From UBA4416 sp044238845 (GTDB lineage: Bacteria; Bacteroidota; Bacteroidia; B-17B0; Aurantibacillaceae), in the NCBI GenBank assembly GCA_044238845.1, contig JBIICN010000002.1, positions 111,137 through 175,136 on the forward strand: a stretch of 64,000 bases of DNA, given 5' to 3'. Made by a program: the position numbers and the translations under genes. The notes beneath the pieces were generated by a model, which saw nothing but the letters and a program-made list of their open reading frames with translations, did not search any database and was not told the DNA's origin. Numbering within the stretch: the stretch's first letter is position 1; every line of letters starts with the position of its first letter. Below, piece by piece: positions 41,784 to 52,111 of this stretch.

Positions 41784-43904
41784 TTATGCGTTTTCTTTTT
41801 TACCTTTTGCTTTTGCAATTACATCAGCTGCAACGTTAGCCGGCGCATCTGCGTAATGAGAAAATTCCATTGTTGAAGTTGCACGACCAGAAGTTAATGT
41901 ACGTAATTGAGTCACGTAACCAAACATTTCTGACAAAGGAACTTTAGCTTTAATAACTTGAGAGTTATTTTTAGAATCCATTCCTTCAATTTGTCCACGA
42001 CGACGATTTAAGTCACCTACAACATCACCCATGTTTTGTTCTGGAGTTAACACTTCCACTTTCATGATAGGCTCCATTAAAACTGGTTTACATTTAGTTA
42101 ATGCTTCACGGTAAGCTGAACGAGCACAAATTTCAAAAGATAATGAATCTGAATCGACTGCATGGAATGAACCATCAATTAAGCGTACTTTTAAGTTATC
42201 TAGAGGATATCCAGCTAATACACCATTTAACATAGATGCTTTGAATCCTTTTTCAACTGAAGGGATAAATTCACGAGGAATTGAACCACCAGTAATTTCA
42301 TTAACAAATTGTAAATCTGACTTAGCTTTCTCTCTGTCGAAATCAGCATCCACTGGACCTAATACAACTTTGATATCAGCAAATTTACCACGACCACCAG
42401 TTTGTTTTTTGTATACTTCTCTGTGTTCGTAAGTAGCAGAAATAGATTCTTTGTAAGATACTTGAGGCTCACCTTGATTTACTTCAACTTTAAACTCACG
42501 TTTTAAACGGTCGATAATAATTTCTAAGTGTAACTCTCCCATACCTGAGATAATAGTTTGACCAGAATCTTCATCAGTATGTACACGGAAAGTTGGATCC
42601 TCTTCAGCTAATTTATTTAAGCCTACCCCTAATCTATCTAAGTCGCCTTGAGTTTTAGGCTCAATAGCTAAACCAATAACTGGCTCAGGGAAATTCATTG
42701 CTTCTAATACAATTGGATTTTTTTCGTCACATAATGTATCACCAGTACGAATATCTTTAAATCCTACAGCAGCACCAATATCACCAGCCTCTAAAAATTC
42801 AACTGGGTTTTGTTTGTTTGCATGCATTTGGAAAATACGAGAGATACGTTCTTTATTTCCTGAACGAGTGTTCAATACATAAGAACCTGCATCTAAACGA
42901 CCAGAATAAGCACGGAAGAAACACAAACGACCTACGAATGGATCAGTTGCGATTTTAAATGCTAATGCTGTAAATGGATCTTTAACATCTGGTCTACGAG
43001 TTACCTCAGCACCAGTGTCAGGATTAGTACCTTTAGTTTCTGGTTTATCCATCGGAGATGGCATTAATTCCATAACTAAGTCTAACATAGTTTGTACACC
43101 TTTGTTTTTGAAAGATGAACCACAAACCATAGGAACAATTTTATTTGCAACGCAAGCTTTACGTAATGCGTCTAATACTTCTCTTTCAGTGATAGTTTCT
43201 GGAGCTTCAAAAAATTTCTCCATAATTTTATCATCAAACTCAGAAACTGCTTCTAACATTTTCTCTCTCCACTCAGTAGCTTCTTCTAATAAATCAGCAG
43301 GAATAGGAACTTCTTGGAAAGTCATCCCTTTATCGTGCTCATTCCAAACAATACCACGGAAGTTAATTAAATCAACTACCCCAATAAAGTTTTCTTCAGC
43401 ACCGATTGGGATTTGAAGAGGAACTGCATTACCACCTAAAATTTCGCGAGTTTGTTTAACTACTTTTAAAAAGTCAGCTCCTTGACGATCCATTTTATTA
43501 ACGAATCCTAAACGAGTAACATTGTAGTTATCAGCTAAACGCCAGTTAGTTTCAGATTGAGGCTCAACACCATCAACTGCTGAAAACAAAAACACTAAAC
43601 CATCTAATACACGTAATGAACGGTTTACTTCAACTGTAAAGTCAACGTGACCTGGCGTATCAATGATGTTAATTTTGTATTGGTTATCACGGTATTTCCA
43701 AAAACAAGTTGTTGCAGCAGAAGTAATTGTAATACCACGCTCTTGTTCTTGAGCCATCCAATCCATAGTAGCTGCACCTTCGTGAACTTCTCCGATTTTG
43801 TGATTAACACCAGTGTAGTAAAGAATACGCTCTGTTGTTGTTGTTTTACCAGCATCAATATGCGCAGCGATACCTATATTTCTTGTATATCTTAAGTCAG
43901 CCAT
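41784..43904 (-). CDS. fusA: Elongation factor G
   Basis: 706 residues. A translocation GTPase. G1 AHIDAGKTTTTERIL, G2 in RGITITSAATT, G3 DTPGHVDF and G4 NKMDRQGAD are intact, followed by domains II-V. It lies between rpsG and rpsJ; tuf, which follows fusA in many other bacteria, is not here. Confidence 0.98.
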   Translation of the reverse strand: MADLRYTRNIGIAAHIDAGKTTTTERILYYTGVNHKIGEVHEGAATMDWMAQEQERGITITSAATTCFWKYRDNQYKINIIDTPGHVDFTVEVNRSLRVLDGLVFLFSAVDGVEPQSETNWRLADNYNVTRLGFVNKMDRQGADFLKVVKQTREILGGNAVPLQIPIGAEENFIGVVDLINFRGIVWNEHDKGMTFQEVPIPADLLEEATEWREKMLEAVSEFDDKIMEKFFEAPETITEREVLDALRKACVANKIVPMVCGSSFKNKGVQTMLDLVMELMPSPMDKPETKGTNPDTGAEVTRRPDVKDPFTALAFKIATDPFVGRLCFFRAYSGRLDAGSYVLNTRSGNKERISRIFQMHANKQNPVEFLEAGDIGAAVGFKDIRTGDTLCDEKNPIVLEAMNFPEPVIGLAIEPKTQGDLDRLGVGLNKLAEEDPTFRVHTDEDSGQTIISGMGELHLEIIIDRLKREFKVEVNQGEPQVSYKESISATYEHREVYKKQTGGRGKFADIKVVLGPVDADFDREKAKSDLQFVNEITGGSIPREFIPSVEKGFKASMLNGVLAGYPLDNLKVRLIDGSFHAVDSDSLSFEICARSAYREALTKCKPVLMEPIMKVEVLTPEQNMGDVVGDLNRRRGQIEGMDSKNNSQVIKAKVPLSEMFGYVTQLRTLTSGRATSTMEFSHYADAPANVAADVIAKAKGKKENA

Positions 43905-43910
43905 TTCTAA

Positions 43911-44378
43911 TTAGAATCTAAAGTGTGAGAATGCTTTGTTGGCTTCAGCCATTTTGTGAATATCTTCTTTCTTTTTGAAAGCAGCTCCTTCTTCTTTAGA
44001 TGCAGAAACGATTTCTCCAGCTAATTTTTGAGCCATAGATTTTTCGTTACGTTTACGAGCATAAGTAATCATCCATTTAATAGCTAAAGCTAATTTTCTT
44101 TCTGGACGAACCTCAGAAGGGATTTGAAAAGTTGCTCCACCAACACGACGAGAACGAACCTCAACTTGTGGTGTAACATTAGCTAATGCTTTTTTAAACA
44201 CTTCTAATCCATCTTCATTAGTACGTTTAGCAACGATTTCTAAACATTCGTGAAAAATTGTAGATGCAGTATTTTTCTTACCACTGTACATTAAACTGTT
44301 TAAAAAACGTGTAACCAATATATCATTGTATATTGGATCTGGTAATAAAATTCTTTTTTTAGCGGTTGACTTCCTCAT
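43911..44378 (-). CDS. rpsG: 30S ribosomal protein S7
   Basis: 155 residues, the usual length. MRKSTAKKRILLPDPIYND and RRVGGATFQIPSEVRPERKL are family blocks. It organises the 3' domain of 16S rRNA and lines the E site. Confidence 0.98.
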   Translation of the reverse strand: MRKSTAKKRILLPDPIYNDILVTRFLNSLMYSGKKNTASTIFHECLEIVAKRTNEDGLEVFKKALANVTPQVEVRSRRVGGATFQIPSEVRPERKLALAIKWMITYARKRNEKSMAQKLAGEIVSASKEEGAAFKKKEDIHKMAEANKAFSHFRF

Positions 44379-44405
44379 TGTGTAAAATCTACTTAATTTT
44401 TATAA

Positions 44406-44819
44406 TTATTTTTTCTTAGCACCTTTTGCTGGAGCTGCTACAGCACCTGCTTTAGGACGCTTAGTTCCATATTTTGAACGTTGTTGTTTTCTACCTTCAA
44501 CACCCGCAGTATCTAAAGATCCGCGAACGATATGATAACGAACACCTGGTAAATCCTTAACACGACCACCACGTACTAATACGATACTGTGTTCTTGCAA
44601 GTTATGACCCTCACCAGGGATATAAGCAATAATTTCTTGCTTATTCGTTAAACGTACCTTCGCTACTTTACGCATAGCTGAGTTAGGTTTTTTAGGGGTT
44701 GTTGTGTACACACGTGTACAAACACCACGGCGTTGTGGACATGAATCCAAAGCGGCCGATTTACTTTTGTTAGGAGCTTTAAAGCGTCCTTTTCTTACTA
44801 ATTGCTGTATAGTTGGCAT
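44406..44819 (-). CDS. rpsL: 30S ribosomal protein S12
   Basis: 137 residues. It monitors decoding in the A site. TTPKKPNSAMRKVAKVRLTN includes the Lys at 43 linked to streptomycin sensitivity, and GGRVKDLPGVRYHIVRG the second such Lys; both are the wild-type residue. It is the first gene of the long block, with a strong promoter. Confidence 0.98.
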   Translation of the reverse strand: MPTIQQLVRKGRFKAPNKSKSAALDSCPQRRGVCTRVYTTTPKKPNSAMRKVAKVRLTNKQEIIAYIPGEGHNLQEHSIVLVRGGRVKDLPGVRYHIVRGSLDTAGVEGRKQQRSKYGTKRPKAGAVAAPAKGAKKK

Positions 44820-44862
44820 GTTAACCTTGTTGTATTGCTTGTTTTTACTGTTATTTTAGTAA

Positions 44863-44878
44863 CCTCATGTTTTTGAGG
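44863..44878 (-). promoter_or_regulatory. Hairpin at the predicted 5' end of the rpsL transcript
   Basis: CCTCA and TGAGG arms around six bases, starting within a few bases of the predicted transcription start. It could protect the 5' end of this very long mRNA. The remaining 292 bases between rpsL and the giant gene hold the promoter and a terminator. Confidence 0.45.
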
Positions 44879-44882
44879 ACGG

Positions 44883-44913
44883 CAAAGATATAATTATTTT
44901 TTTCATCAACAAA
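44883..44913 (-). promoter_or_regulatory. Promoter of the str-S10-spc-alpha block
   Basis: On the minus strand TTTG (44910-44913), 19 bp, TATCTTTG (44883-44890): a full match to the Bacteroidota consensus. The predicted leader is about 57 bases. Confidence 0.85.
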
Positions 44914-45055
44914 AAAATTGTTGAAAAATATTAAAGTTTCTTTGATTTTTTTTGTATGAATAGACTAAAGAAGCTTATTTGTTGATAAAACCACTTTAAA
45001 TAAGTGTTCAAAGCTTACTGAATTTATTGGAAAGGCTTTGTTTTTTTTGATTTTA

Positions 45056-45094
45056 TAAAAAAAGGCCTCCGTTTTTTAACGAAAGCCTTTTTTT
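45056..45094 (-). terminator. Terminator after the giant surface-protein gene
   Basis: AAAAAAGGC/GCCTTTTTT outer arms and CGTT/AACG inner pairing with flanking A- and T-runs, 18 bases past the stop at 45112. Symmetry of the runs means it could work on both strands. Confidence 0.8.
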
Positions 45095-45111
45095 AATAGT
45101 TCTCATCTTTT

Positions 45112-48100
45112 TTATCTAAATAGATTTACAGTACCATTTTTTTCTATTTCTTTTCCATCAAAACCAATTGCTTTTACAAAGTAAAAGTAAGTGCCGCCTG
45201 GAACCTCTGAACCTGCTGGAGATAAACCGTCCCAAGAAGCATTCGGGCCAGAAAACTCATAAAGAATTTGTCCCCAACGATTAAAAATTTGCAATGATAT
45301 TTCCTTCACACCTGTTGATTTAATGGTAAATACATCATTTTTTCCATCACTGTTTGGAGTAAACACATTTGGTATTTCTAAAGTTAATCCATCTTCCACT
45401 GTTATTACCACAGATGCAGTATCTGAACATGGACCTGCTGTTACAATTAAAGTTACTGTATAGCTTCCAGTAGTATAAACATTGTTTAATCCTTGTGGAG
45501 TTGATGTAAATGATTGTGTTGCCGATCCGTTTCCATAGTTCCATATCCAATTATTTGCACCAATACTTGCATCTGTAAAGTTTACAGTTAGCGGTGATAG
45601 CCCTGCTGTAGGATCTGCGGTAAACGCTGCGGTTACATTTGATTGAGATACAACTACAGTTGCTGTACTTTGGCATCCGGTGATATTATCTGTAACAGTT
45701 AATACATATGGGCCAGTTTCGCTCACCACTGGAGTTGAAGTATTACTACCAGATAAAATACTTGAAGATGATGGTCCAGTCCATGAGTATGAAACATTAG
45801 TTGAAGTTGAACTACCATTTAATGTTATAGATGTGCTTCCACAAGCTATTGTAACTGCTGTACCAGCATCTACATTTTGAGGAGGATTAGTATTACCATC
45901 AACAAAATGTTGCGCTATATTAGAACATCCATTTACAGCATCTAATACAACTAACGAATAAGTTCCTGAAGATATTACTGAAAGTGAAGATCCAGATGTA
46001 TTATTAGGTAACCAATTAAAAGTATGAGAAGAATTTGCACTAGTTGAAGAATTACCATCTAGTGTAACGGTTGCATTACTTGCGCCGCAGCCAATAATTG
46101 TATTGGTTGAAATTGGAACTATATTAGGTGTAGGCTTCAACGTGTCAACATTCACTGTGAATGTACTCGCAGCATCGATAACAGATACGCATCCTGTTAT
46201 TGTATTAGTTACTACTAATGTGTAAACTCCAGCGGCAGTAAATGTTGCGTTAGCTTGGTTAGTTGGCGTTGAAAGTCCTGTTCCTATTGGCGACCATGTA
46301 TATGTTAAATCATTAGGATTGCTTATTACTGGAGTAGCACTGACTGAAGGATTATTACAATTAATAGTACCTGAATTAGTAGCTCCTACAAATGGAAATA
46401 TAACTGGAACCGTATTGTTTAATGTTACAGTAACAATATTTGTATTTATACTAGTAGCGCAACCAGTTGTAGAGTTTGTTACAACAGCACTATATGAACC
46501 AGCAGCGGTAAATGATGGATTAGCAGTGGTTTCTGTTCCAGGGACAATTCCAGCCGCAGGTGACCAACTATAACTTACAGGAGATACTGTTGTTGTTATT
46601 GAAACGCTTGGCGTAGGATTTGAACAAGTAATTGAAACAGAATTTGCCGATAATGTAACATTAGGAATTCCTGAATCAGCAATGACTTCAACTGTTGATG
46701 GAATCGTTGCTGATGTGCTACAGCCATTTACAGTATTAGTAATTGTTACAGAATATGTTCCAGGAGTTGAGCTTATAATTGGATTTCCTGTTAATGTTGT
46801 TGAATTTGGAGTTGTCCAAGTGTAAACAGCATTAGGATCTGCGTTACTTGATCCTGATAATGTTGCATTTGGTGCAGCACAGGTAGTAGTTACAGACGGA
46901 GCTGTTCCTAAAACAAATGATGGAATAATAGTGTTTGTAGGTACGTTTACAGTATAACTTCCAACACAACCATTAATATTATTTGTAATAGTCACAATAT
47001 AATCACCACCAGCATTAATAGTAGGGCTTTCTGTTGTTCCATTAGATATGATTCCAGGCCCAGACCAAGCATATGCATAATTGGTTCCTGTTGGTGATGC
47101 AGTTAATGTTGTTGAAGTTAATAAACAAGTTAATGTTGTTGATGGTAACGCGCTTGCAAATACAGGATCAACATCAGTAGGTACTGTTAAGTTAAAGGTT
47201 GATTGACAATTTGAATTTGTATTCGTAATTGTTACACTATACACTCCAGCTAATGTTGCAGAAGTGGTTGCTGTATTGTTTGTTCCTGCAATTCCTGGAC
47301 CTGACCATGAATAGGATACTGGATCCGAGTTGGATAAGGTAACGCCAATTGCTACAACTGAATTGGTACATGTTATAGAATTTGTAATTGCATTTACTGT
47401 AGCTTGAGGAACATTTGTAGAAGAAAGAACAGTTACTGTTGATGTATTAGTACAACCGGAAACTGGATGCGTTGCAACTAGAGTATATGTTCCTGGCGAA
47501 CAAGCTGTCGTTGTAAAGTTAGAAGTACTTCCACAAACTCCACCAATCCAATTTGCAGTTGAACCTGCTGGAGTAGCTGAACCAGATAATGTAACAGAAG
47601 TAACCCCGCATACCAAAGTTTGAGTTGTTCCAGCGTTAGCCAAAGGTGTTGTTAAATTATTTGTAACTGTTGCTATTGCTGTATTAGTACATGCATTTGT
47701 TGTACTTGTGGTAATTAACGTATAGTTTCCAGTTGTTGTTGCGGTTGCACTTGAAAATATAGTTGAACCTATTAGTCCAGGACCACTCCATGAGTATGTT
47801 ACGCCAGAAAGTGGACCTCCAACAAGACCTGACGTTGTATTTGAGCAAGTTAATGTTCCACCAGTGGCTGACGCCAATGGTGTAGTTGTGTTTTGTGATA
47901 CAGATTCTGAGCCTGTTGATATACAACCATTACTAGTATTTGTTACTGTATAATTTACAGTTCCACCTTGATTTACAGTAATAGTAGAAATATTAGTTGC
48001 TGAAGTAATACCTGTTCCGCTCCAATTATAACTTACTGGAGTAGATGTAGTAGTAGCACTAGCATTTACACTTGTTAATGTGCAGTTTAATACTCCACTA

Positions 48101-51100
48101 ACAGCAGAAGCTACAGACGGAGTGGCAGTATTTTGAGTGACTGTTTGCGAGCCTCCAACACTACATCCATTGCTGGTATTAGTTACAGTATAATTAAAAG
48201 TACCAGGTTGATTAATTGTGATAGTAGAAATATTTGTCGCAGAGGTGATACCTGTTCCGCTCCAATTATAACTTACAGGGCTAGATGTTGTTGTTGCGCT
48301 TGCGTTTACGCTCGTTAAAGTACAGTTTAATACTCCGCTTACAGCAGAAGCTACAGATGGAGTTGCCGTATTTTGAGTTACTGTTTGCGAACCACCAATA
48401 CTACATCCATTACTGGTATTAGTTATAGTGTAATTAAAAGTACCAGGTTGATTAACTGTAATTGTTGAGATATTAGTTGCAGATATTATACCAGCACCAC
48501 TCCAATTATAACTGACAGGTGAAGTTGTTGTTGTTGCACTTGCGTTTACGCTTGTTAAAGTACAATTTAATACAGCACTAGTAGCTGCCGTAACACTAGG
48601 AACCAATGTGTTTTGAGTTACAGCCACTGTTGCTGACGCTGTACAAGTATTTACAGGATTTGTAACAACTAATGTATAGATACCTGGAGTTGTTGCAGTG
48701 GCATTTTGAGAAGTAGTGCCTCCACTAAATCCTGGGCCACTCCATTGATAAGTGACACCCAATGATGGCCCCCCTGTTAATGTTGCTGTATTTGTTAAAC
48801 ATGTTAAAGTTGTAGAATTTGCAGCTGAAGGTATAGGTAAATTTGTATTTGTAGGAACAAAAGCTGTAATAGATGAAGAGCACATTGAAAGCGTATTTGT
48901 AACGACTAAAGAATAAGTACCTCCCGCATTTACATTAATAGTTCCTGTATTTGTTGGTCCAACAATACCTGCTCCAGACCAATTAAAACTAACATCTGAA
49001 GTGGTAGTTGTAACAACAGCTTGGGCAGAGCCTTGAGTACAAGTTATTGAGTTTGAAATTATAGGAACAGCTAAATTAGGGAATCCAGCACTTGGTACGA
49101 CATTAACTGTTTGAAATGATGAACACCCATTGATAGGATTTGTTGCTGTCATTGTATATACATTTGATGCGGCTGCTGTAGCGGTATAGCTATTTGCGCC
49201 AGAACTTACACCACCAGACCAAACAACAGTACAAGAAGAAGGAGTTGCAGAGCCAATTAATGTAACTGTTGGAGAAGCGCAAGTAATAGTTTGTGATCCA
49301 GAAACTGTAACTGTTGGAACAGCTGTGTTTTGAGGAATAGTTTGTAATCCAGTTGTCGAACATCCACTAGATGTATTCGTTACAGTATAATTATAGTTAC
49401 CTGGTTGATTTAATGAAATGGTGCCTGTTCCAGCACCAGCAGTAATATTTGGACCAGACCAGTTATAAGTTACAGGAGTCATTGTTGTAGAAGCGCTTGC
49501 ATTAACTGTTGTAAAAGTACAATTCAAAGTGCTTCCAGATGCAGTAACTGCTGGTGTTGCGGTGTTTTGAATAACTGCTTGTGAGCCAGAAGTTATACAT
49601 CCACTAGTAGTATTAGTAACAGTGTAATTATATGTTCCAGGTTGATTTAATGAAATAGTACCTGTTCCAGCACCACTTGTGATATTGGGTCCAGACCAGC
49701 TATAGGATACTGGAGTCATAGTTGTTGTAGCGCTTGCAGTAATAGTTGTATTTGTACATGTTAAACTATTTGATACAGATGCCGCCACAGAAGGAGTAGC
49801 TGTGTTTTGAGTGACTGCTACTGTTGCTAAACTTGTACATGTTCCATTGGCAACCAAAAGTGTATATGTACCAGCTAAACTAACTGTTGGAGTTGCTGTA
49901 TTTCCACCAGAGGAAATACCTCCTGAAGGACCAGTCCAAGTATATGAACTTCCTCCTGATCCAGACAAAGTTGTATTAGTGCTAATGCAGGTTAAGGCGG
50001 CAGGAGATCCTGCGTTTGCAGTAGGTGTTGCATTTACCGTTATAGTATTTGTTTGAGTTGCCCTACAAGTTGGACTTACACCTACAGTGTAGGTGACTGG
50101 AAATGTGCCTACTCCATCTGTAGCTGGACAAAATGTATTTCCAGAAACACCAGTTCCCGACCAGGATCCAGTGCCTAATGTATATGTATTAGATGGTGTT
50201 AAAGTGAAGCATGATGCTCCTGCACAAAAAGGACCAGGAGTTACAAAAGCAGCATTGTAAGGATTTGTAACTGTAATAACAATAGATGTTGAATAAGTTG
50301 AACAACCTGCGGTTTGAGGATTATAAGAATAGGTTACTGTATGAGTGCCTATCCCAGCAACCGACGGATTAAACTGAGCAGCGCCCCAATCTGTTGCTCC
50401 AGATACACACGACCCACATGAAGAAGTCCAAGATGTAATACCTTTAATTGTTCCTGGAGGGATGTTAATTGTTTGACAAGAACCATTATTTGTCCAATTA
50501 AAAGGTGTTCCTGGTATATTAGCATTATCTGTTAAATCTACTATAGTAGTTGAAATACTAGCCGATGCAGAAGTATTGTTGTTTTCGCAAAAACTAAATT
50601 GATTTGTTGCAGATGGACTCATGTATGAAAATTGCAAAATTTCAAAATAATTTGTTGTAAGCCCTTGACATCCACTGCAAGCACCAAAACCACCTAAATT
50701 ATTGCCGTTTTCAATATATTGAACACTGTTACTGGCATTTGTATTGTTTACAAACGATATTTTAACTCCAGGAGTAATAGGATTACCAAAAGGAGTTAAG
50801 TTACTAGCATACATATTTAATACTCCACTATTACAAGCAACAGAACTAGGCATTGGAGTTGCAGGAACGTTGTTTTGAGCATCAGTGGAAGGGAAATTTA
50901 CAATTCCTGGGCCAGATAATACGGTAGGACAAGTGATAGAGCAATCTGTGGGAGGACTTGATGCTGATAAGGCTAAAGTAATACAACCCGAAACGTTGGC
51001 GTAATTTGTAACTAAAATAATATAATACTGACCAGCAGGCGCCCCATTTGCATCAATGACTTCGGTTGCAGAACCAGAATAACTACAATCCACAGTATTA

Positions 51101-51447
51101 CCTGAAGTTAAATTGCCGCAATTGTAAGGGGATGTAAAAGGCCCCCACATAATAAAATCCACATCAATATTTGAACCACCGCATGAAGTACCTTGACTTA
51201 AATTAAATTGGTAATTACCGGCAGTAGTCGTTTTAAAATAAAACCAAGCTGGATTAGGATAAGTAGCTAAACAGCCATAATTTGGCCCACTCTCAGAGGA
51301 GTTATTAGTGTTGTTTGAAAATGAAACACCTGAACCGCCTGGAGCATCACAAAAGGGCGTTGCAGAATTACAGTTTTGTCCCTGCGAAAAAATATTTGCT
51401 GTGTAAAATAAAATTAATAGTAAAAATAATGATTTTAGTTTTCTCAT
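45112..51447 (-). CDS. Giant repeat-rich secreted protein with gliding-motility/T9SS C-terminal domain
   Basis: 2111 residues. A signal peptide (MRKLKSLFLLLILFYTANIFS) precedes a Cys-containing beta-rich N-terminal domain (about 25-165). Then come some 20 beta-sandwich units of about 75-85 residues, each with a SYSWSGPGI-like core and a Y-x-V-TNxxxGC end. A PKD domain (PLTVNFTDASIGANNWIWNY) follows, and the last ~85 residues are the type B sorting domain (IPNVFTPNSDGKNDVFTIKS, FNRWGQILYE, VPGGTYFYFVKA). Type IX secretion would place it on the cell surface. It is probably an adhesin. Composition is very rich in Thr, Ser, Asn and Gly with one Cys pair per unit. Confidence 0.93.
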   Translation of the reverse strand: MRKLKSLFLLLILFYTANIFSQGQNCNSATPFCDAPGGSGVSFSNNTNNSSESGPNYGCLATYPNPAWFYFKTTTAGNYQFNLSQGTSCGGSNIDVDFIMWGPFTSPYNCGNLTSGNTVDCSYSGSATEVIDANGAPAGQYYIILVTNYANVSGCITLALSASSPPTDCSITCPTVLSGPGIVNFPSTDAQNNVPATPMPSSVACNSGVLNMYASNLTPFGNPITPGVKISFVNNTNASNSVQYIENGNNLGGFGACSGCQGLTTNYFEILQFSYMSPSATNQFSFCENNNTSASASISTTIVDLTDNANIPGTPFNWTNNGSCQTINIPPGTIKGITSWTSSCGSCVSGATDWGAAQFNPSVAGIGTHTVTYSYNPQTAGCSTYSTSIVITVTNPYNAAFVTPGPFCAGASCFTLTPSNTYTLGTGSWSGTGVSGNTFCPATDGVGTFPVTYTVGVSPTCRATQTNTITVNATPTANAGSPAALTCISTNTTLSGSGGSSYTWTGPSGGISSGGNTATPTVSLAGTYTLLVANGTCTSLATVAVTQNTATPSVAASVSNSLTCTNTTITASATTTMTPVSYSWSGPNITSGAGTGTISLNQPGTYNYTVTNTTSGCITSGSQAVIQNTATPAVTASGSTLNCTFTTVNASASTTMTPVTYNWSGPNITAGAGTGTISLNQPGNYNYTVTNTSSGCSTTGLQTIPQNTAVPTVTVSGSQTITCASPTVTLIGSATPSSCTVVWSGGVSSGANSYTATAAASNVYTMTATNPINGCSSFQTVNVVPSAGFPNLAVPIISNSITCTQGSAQAVVTTTTSDVSFNWSGAGIVGPTNTGTINVNAGGTYSLVVTNTLSMCSSSITAFVPTNTNLPIPSAANSTTLTCLTNTATLTGGPSLGVTYQWSGPGFSGGTTSQNATATTPGIYTLVVTNPVNTCTASATVAVTQNTLVPSVTAATSAVLNCTLTSVNASATTTTSPVSYNWSGAGIISATNISTITVNQPGTFNYTITNTSNGCSIGGSQTVTQNTATPSVASAVSGVLNCTLTSVNASATTTSSPVSYNWSGTGITSATNISTITINQPGTFNYTVTNTSNGCSVGGSQTVTQNTATPSVASAVSGVLNCTLTSVNASATTTSTPVSYNWSGTGITSATNISTITVNQGGTVNYTVTNTSNGCISTGSESVSQNTTTPLASATGGTLTCSNTTSGLVGGPLSGVTYSWSGPGLIGSTIFSSATATTTGNYTLITTSTTNACTNTAIATVTNNLTTPLANAGTTQTLVCGVTSVTLSGSATPAGSTANWIGGVCGSTSNFTTTACSPGTYTLVATHPVSGCTNTSTVTVLSSTNVPQATVNAITNSITCTNSVVAIGVTLSNSDPVSYSWSGPGIAGTNNTATTSATLAGVYSVTITNTNSNCQSTFNLTVPTDVDPVFASALPSTTLTCLLTSTTLTASPTGTNYAYAWSGPGIISNGTTESPTINAGGDYIVTITNNINGCVGSYTVNVPTNTIIPSFVLGTAPSVTTTCAAPNATLSGSSNADPNAVYTWTTPNSTTLTGNPIISSTPGTYSVTITNTVNGCSTSATIPSTVEVIADSGIPNVTLSANSVSITCSNPTPSVSITTTVSPVSYSWSPAAGIVPGTETTANPSFTAAGSYSAVVTNSTTGCATSINTNIVTVTLNNTVPVIFPFVGATNSGTINCNNPSVSATPVISNPNDLTYTWSPIGTGLSTPTNQANATFTAAGVYTLVVTNTITGCVSVIDAASTFTVNVDTLKPTPNIVPISTNTIIGCGASNATVTLDGNSSTSANSSHTFNWLPNNTSGSSLSVISSGTYSLVVLDAVNGCSNIAQHFVDGNTNPPQNVDAGTAVTIACGSTSITLNGSSTSTNVSYSWTGPSSSSILSGSNTSTPVVSETGPYVLTVTDNITGCQSTATVVVSQSNVTAAFTADPTAGLSPLTVNFTDASIGANNWIWNYGNGSATQSFTSTPQGLNNVYTTGSYTVTLIVTAGPCSDTASVVITVEDGLTLEIPNVFTPNSDGKNDVFTIKSTGVKEISLQIFNRWGQILYEFSGPNASWDGLSPAGSEVPGGTYFYFVKAIGFDGKEIEKNGTVNLFR
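47892..48611 (-). repeat. Three tandem 240-bp units within the giant gene
   Basis: Boundaries approximate. Three adjacent 80-residue units (starting NTLVPSV, NTATPSV, NTATPSV) share LNCTLTSVNASATTT and ISATNISTIT or its close variant, and match at the DNA level with 240-base spacing (for example the string near 47928, 48168 and 48408). Other units are more diverged. Confidence 0.8.
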
Positions 51448-51495
51448 ATCGTAAATAGTTAGTTGATGCTTAATTATTAAAAATGGATTAATGAA

Positions 51496-51957
51496 TTATT
51501 TAATTAACAATTCATCAATTGATCTTAAATCCGAATTGTTTTTAACAAATGCTAAATTGTTTTTTTGGAATAATTGCAAATACCACTCCACGCTTTTTGG
51601 TTCCTTTACACTAAAGTTAAAAAAGAACAATCCTGATTTATTTTCAATGAGGGTGCACTGAGAAATATTTTGATCTGAATTTTTGAAAGTGTATGCAAAG
51701 GTTTCCGCCTCTTTAACTGAAGCAAATTTTTTAATAGAACAATTGAAATTTAACTTCGACATAGCAACGACTTCAGCACTTTCTTTTTCTTCAAAACAAA
51801 TAGTATTGTAAGGTATTATTGTGTTTGTGGATGGATTTTCAGGATTATTTACTGGGTATGATTTTGAAGAAATTGCACCAACACGTTTTATTTCAGTTTG
51901 AGCATTAAGCACTGAAAAAAATGATAATAAAATAAAAAGAGGTAATTTTTTTTTCAT
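51496..51957 (-). CDS. Small secreted protein, unknown function
   Basis: 153 residues with a signal peptide (to about 19, ending LNAQ). The mature part has two Cys (34 region FEE and C54 region NFNCSIKK) and a ~90-residue alpha/beta segment ending SVEWYLQLFQKNNLAFVKN. This segment resembles the second small protein at 54135-54524 in pattern (both have NF-x-K/V-x-x-PK followed by a helix and a short strand). It lies 48 bases upstream of the giant gene on the same strand and may be co-transcribed with it. Family not recognised. Confidence 0.65.
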   Translation of the reverse strand: MKKKLPLFILLSFFSVLNAQTEIKRVGAISSKSYPVNNPENPSTNTIIPYNTICFEEKESAEVVAMSKLNFNCSIKKFASVKEAETFAYTFKNSDQNISQCTLIENKSGLFFFNFSVKEPKSVEWYLQLFQKNNLAFVKNNSDLRSIDELLIK

Positions 51958-52111
51958 GTTATGAATTTTTATTAAAAGTATAATTATTTAGTTGAATATG
52001 TGTAATAATTTAGTGAAAGTAGGGTTTTAACGAGTGAATATTTATTTTTAATGATTAATTAGGTTTTTTTTTAGTTTAAAATTTCTGATAAAATCAGGTT
52101 AAGTACTTCAA

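Noticed and set aside
41762..41818. Longer N-terminus for S10, overlapping fusA
   Set aside because: S10 proteins begin at the MSQRIRIKLKSYD start; the extension is a Lys-rich read-back of the fusA 3' end.
47892..48611. Regular repeats that could be taken for a CRISPR array
   Set aside because: The period is 240 bases, the units are coding, continuous and in frame with the giant protein; no cas gene is present.
45347..50056. Several frames of 60-84 codons on both strands within the giant gene
   Set aside because: They are shadows of a low-complexity Thr/Ser/Asn-rich coding sequence and show no start signals or homology.
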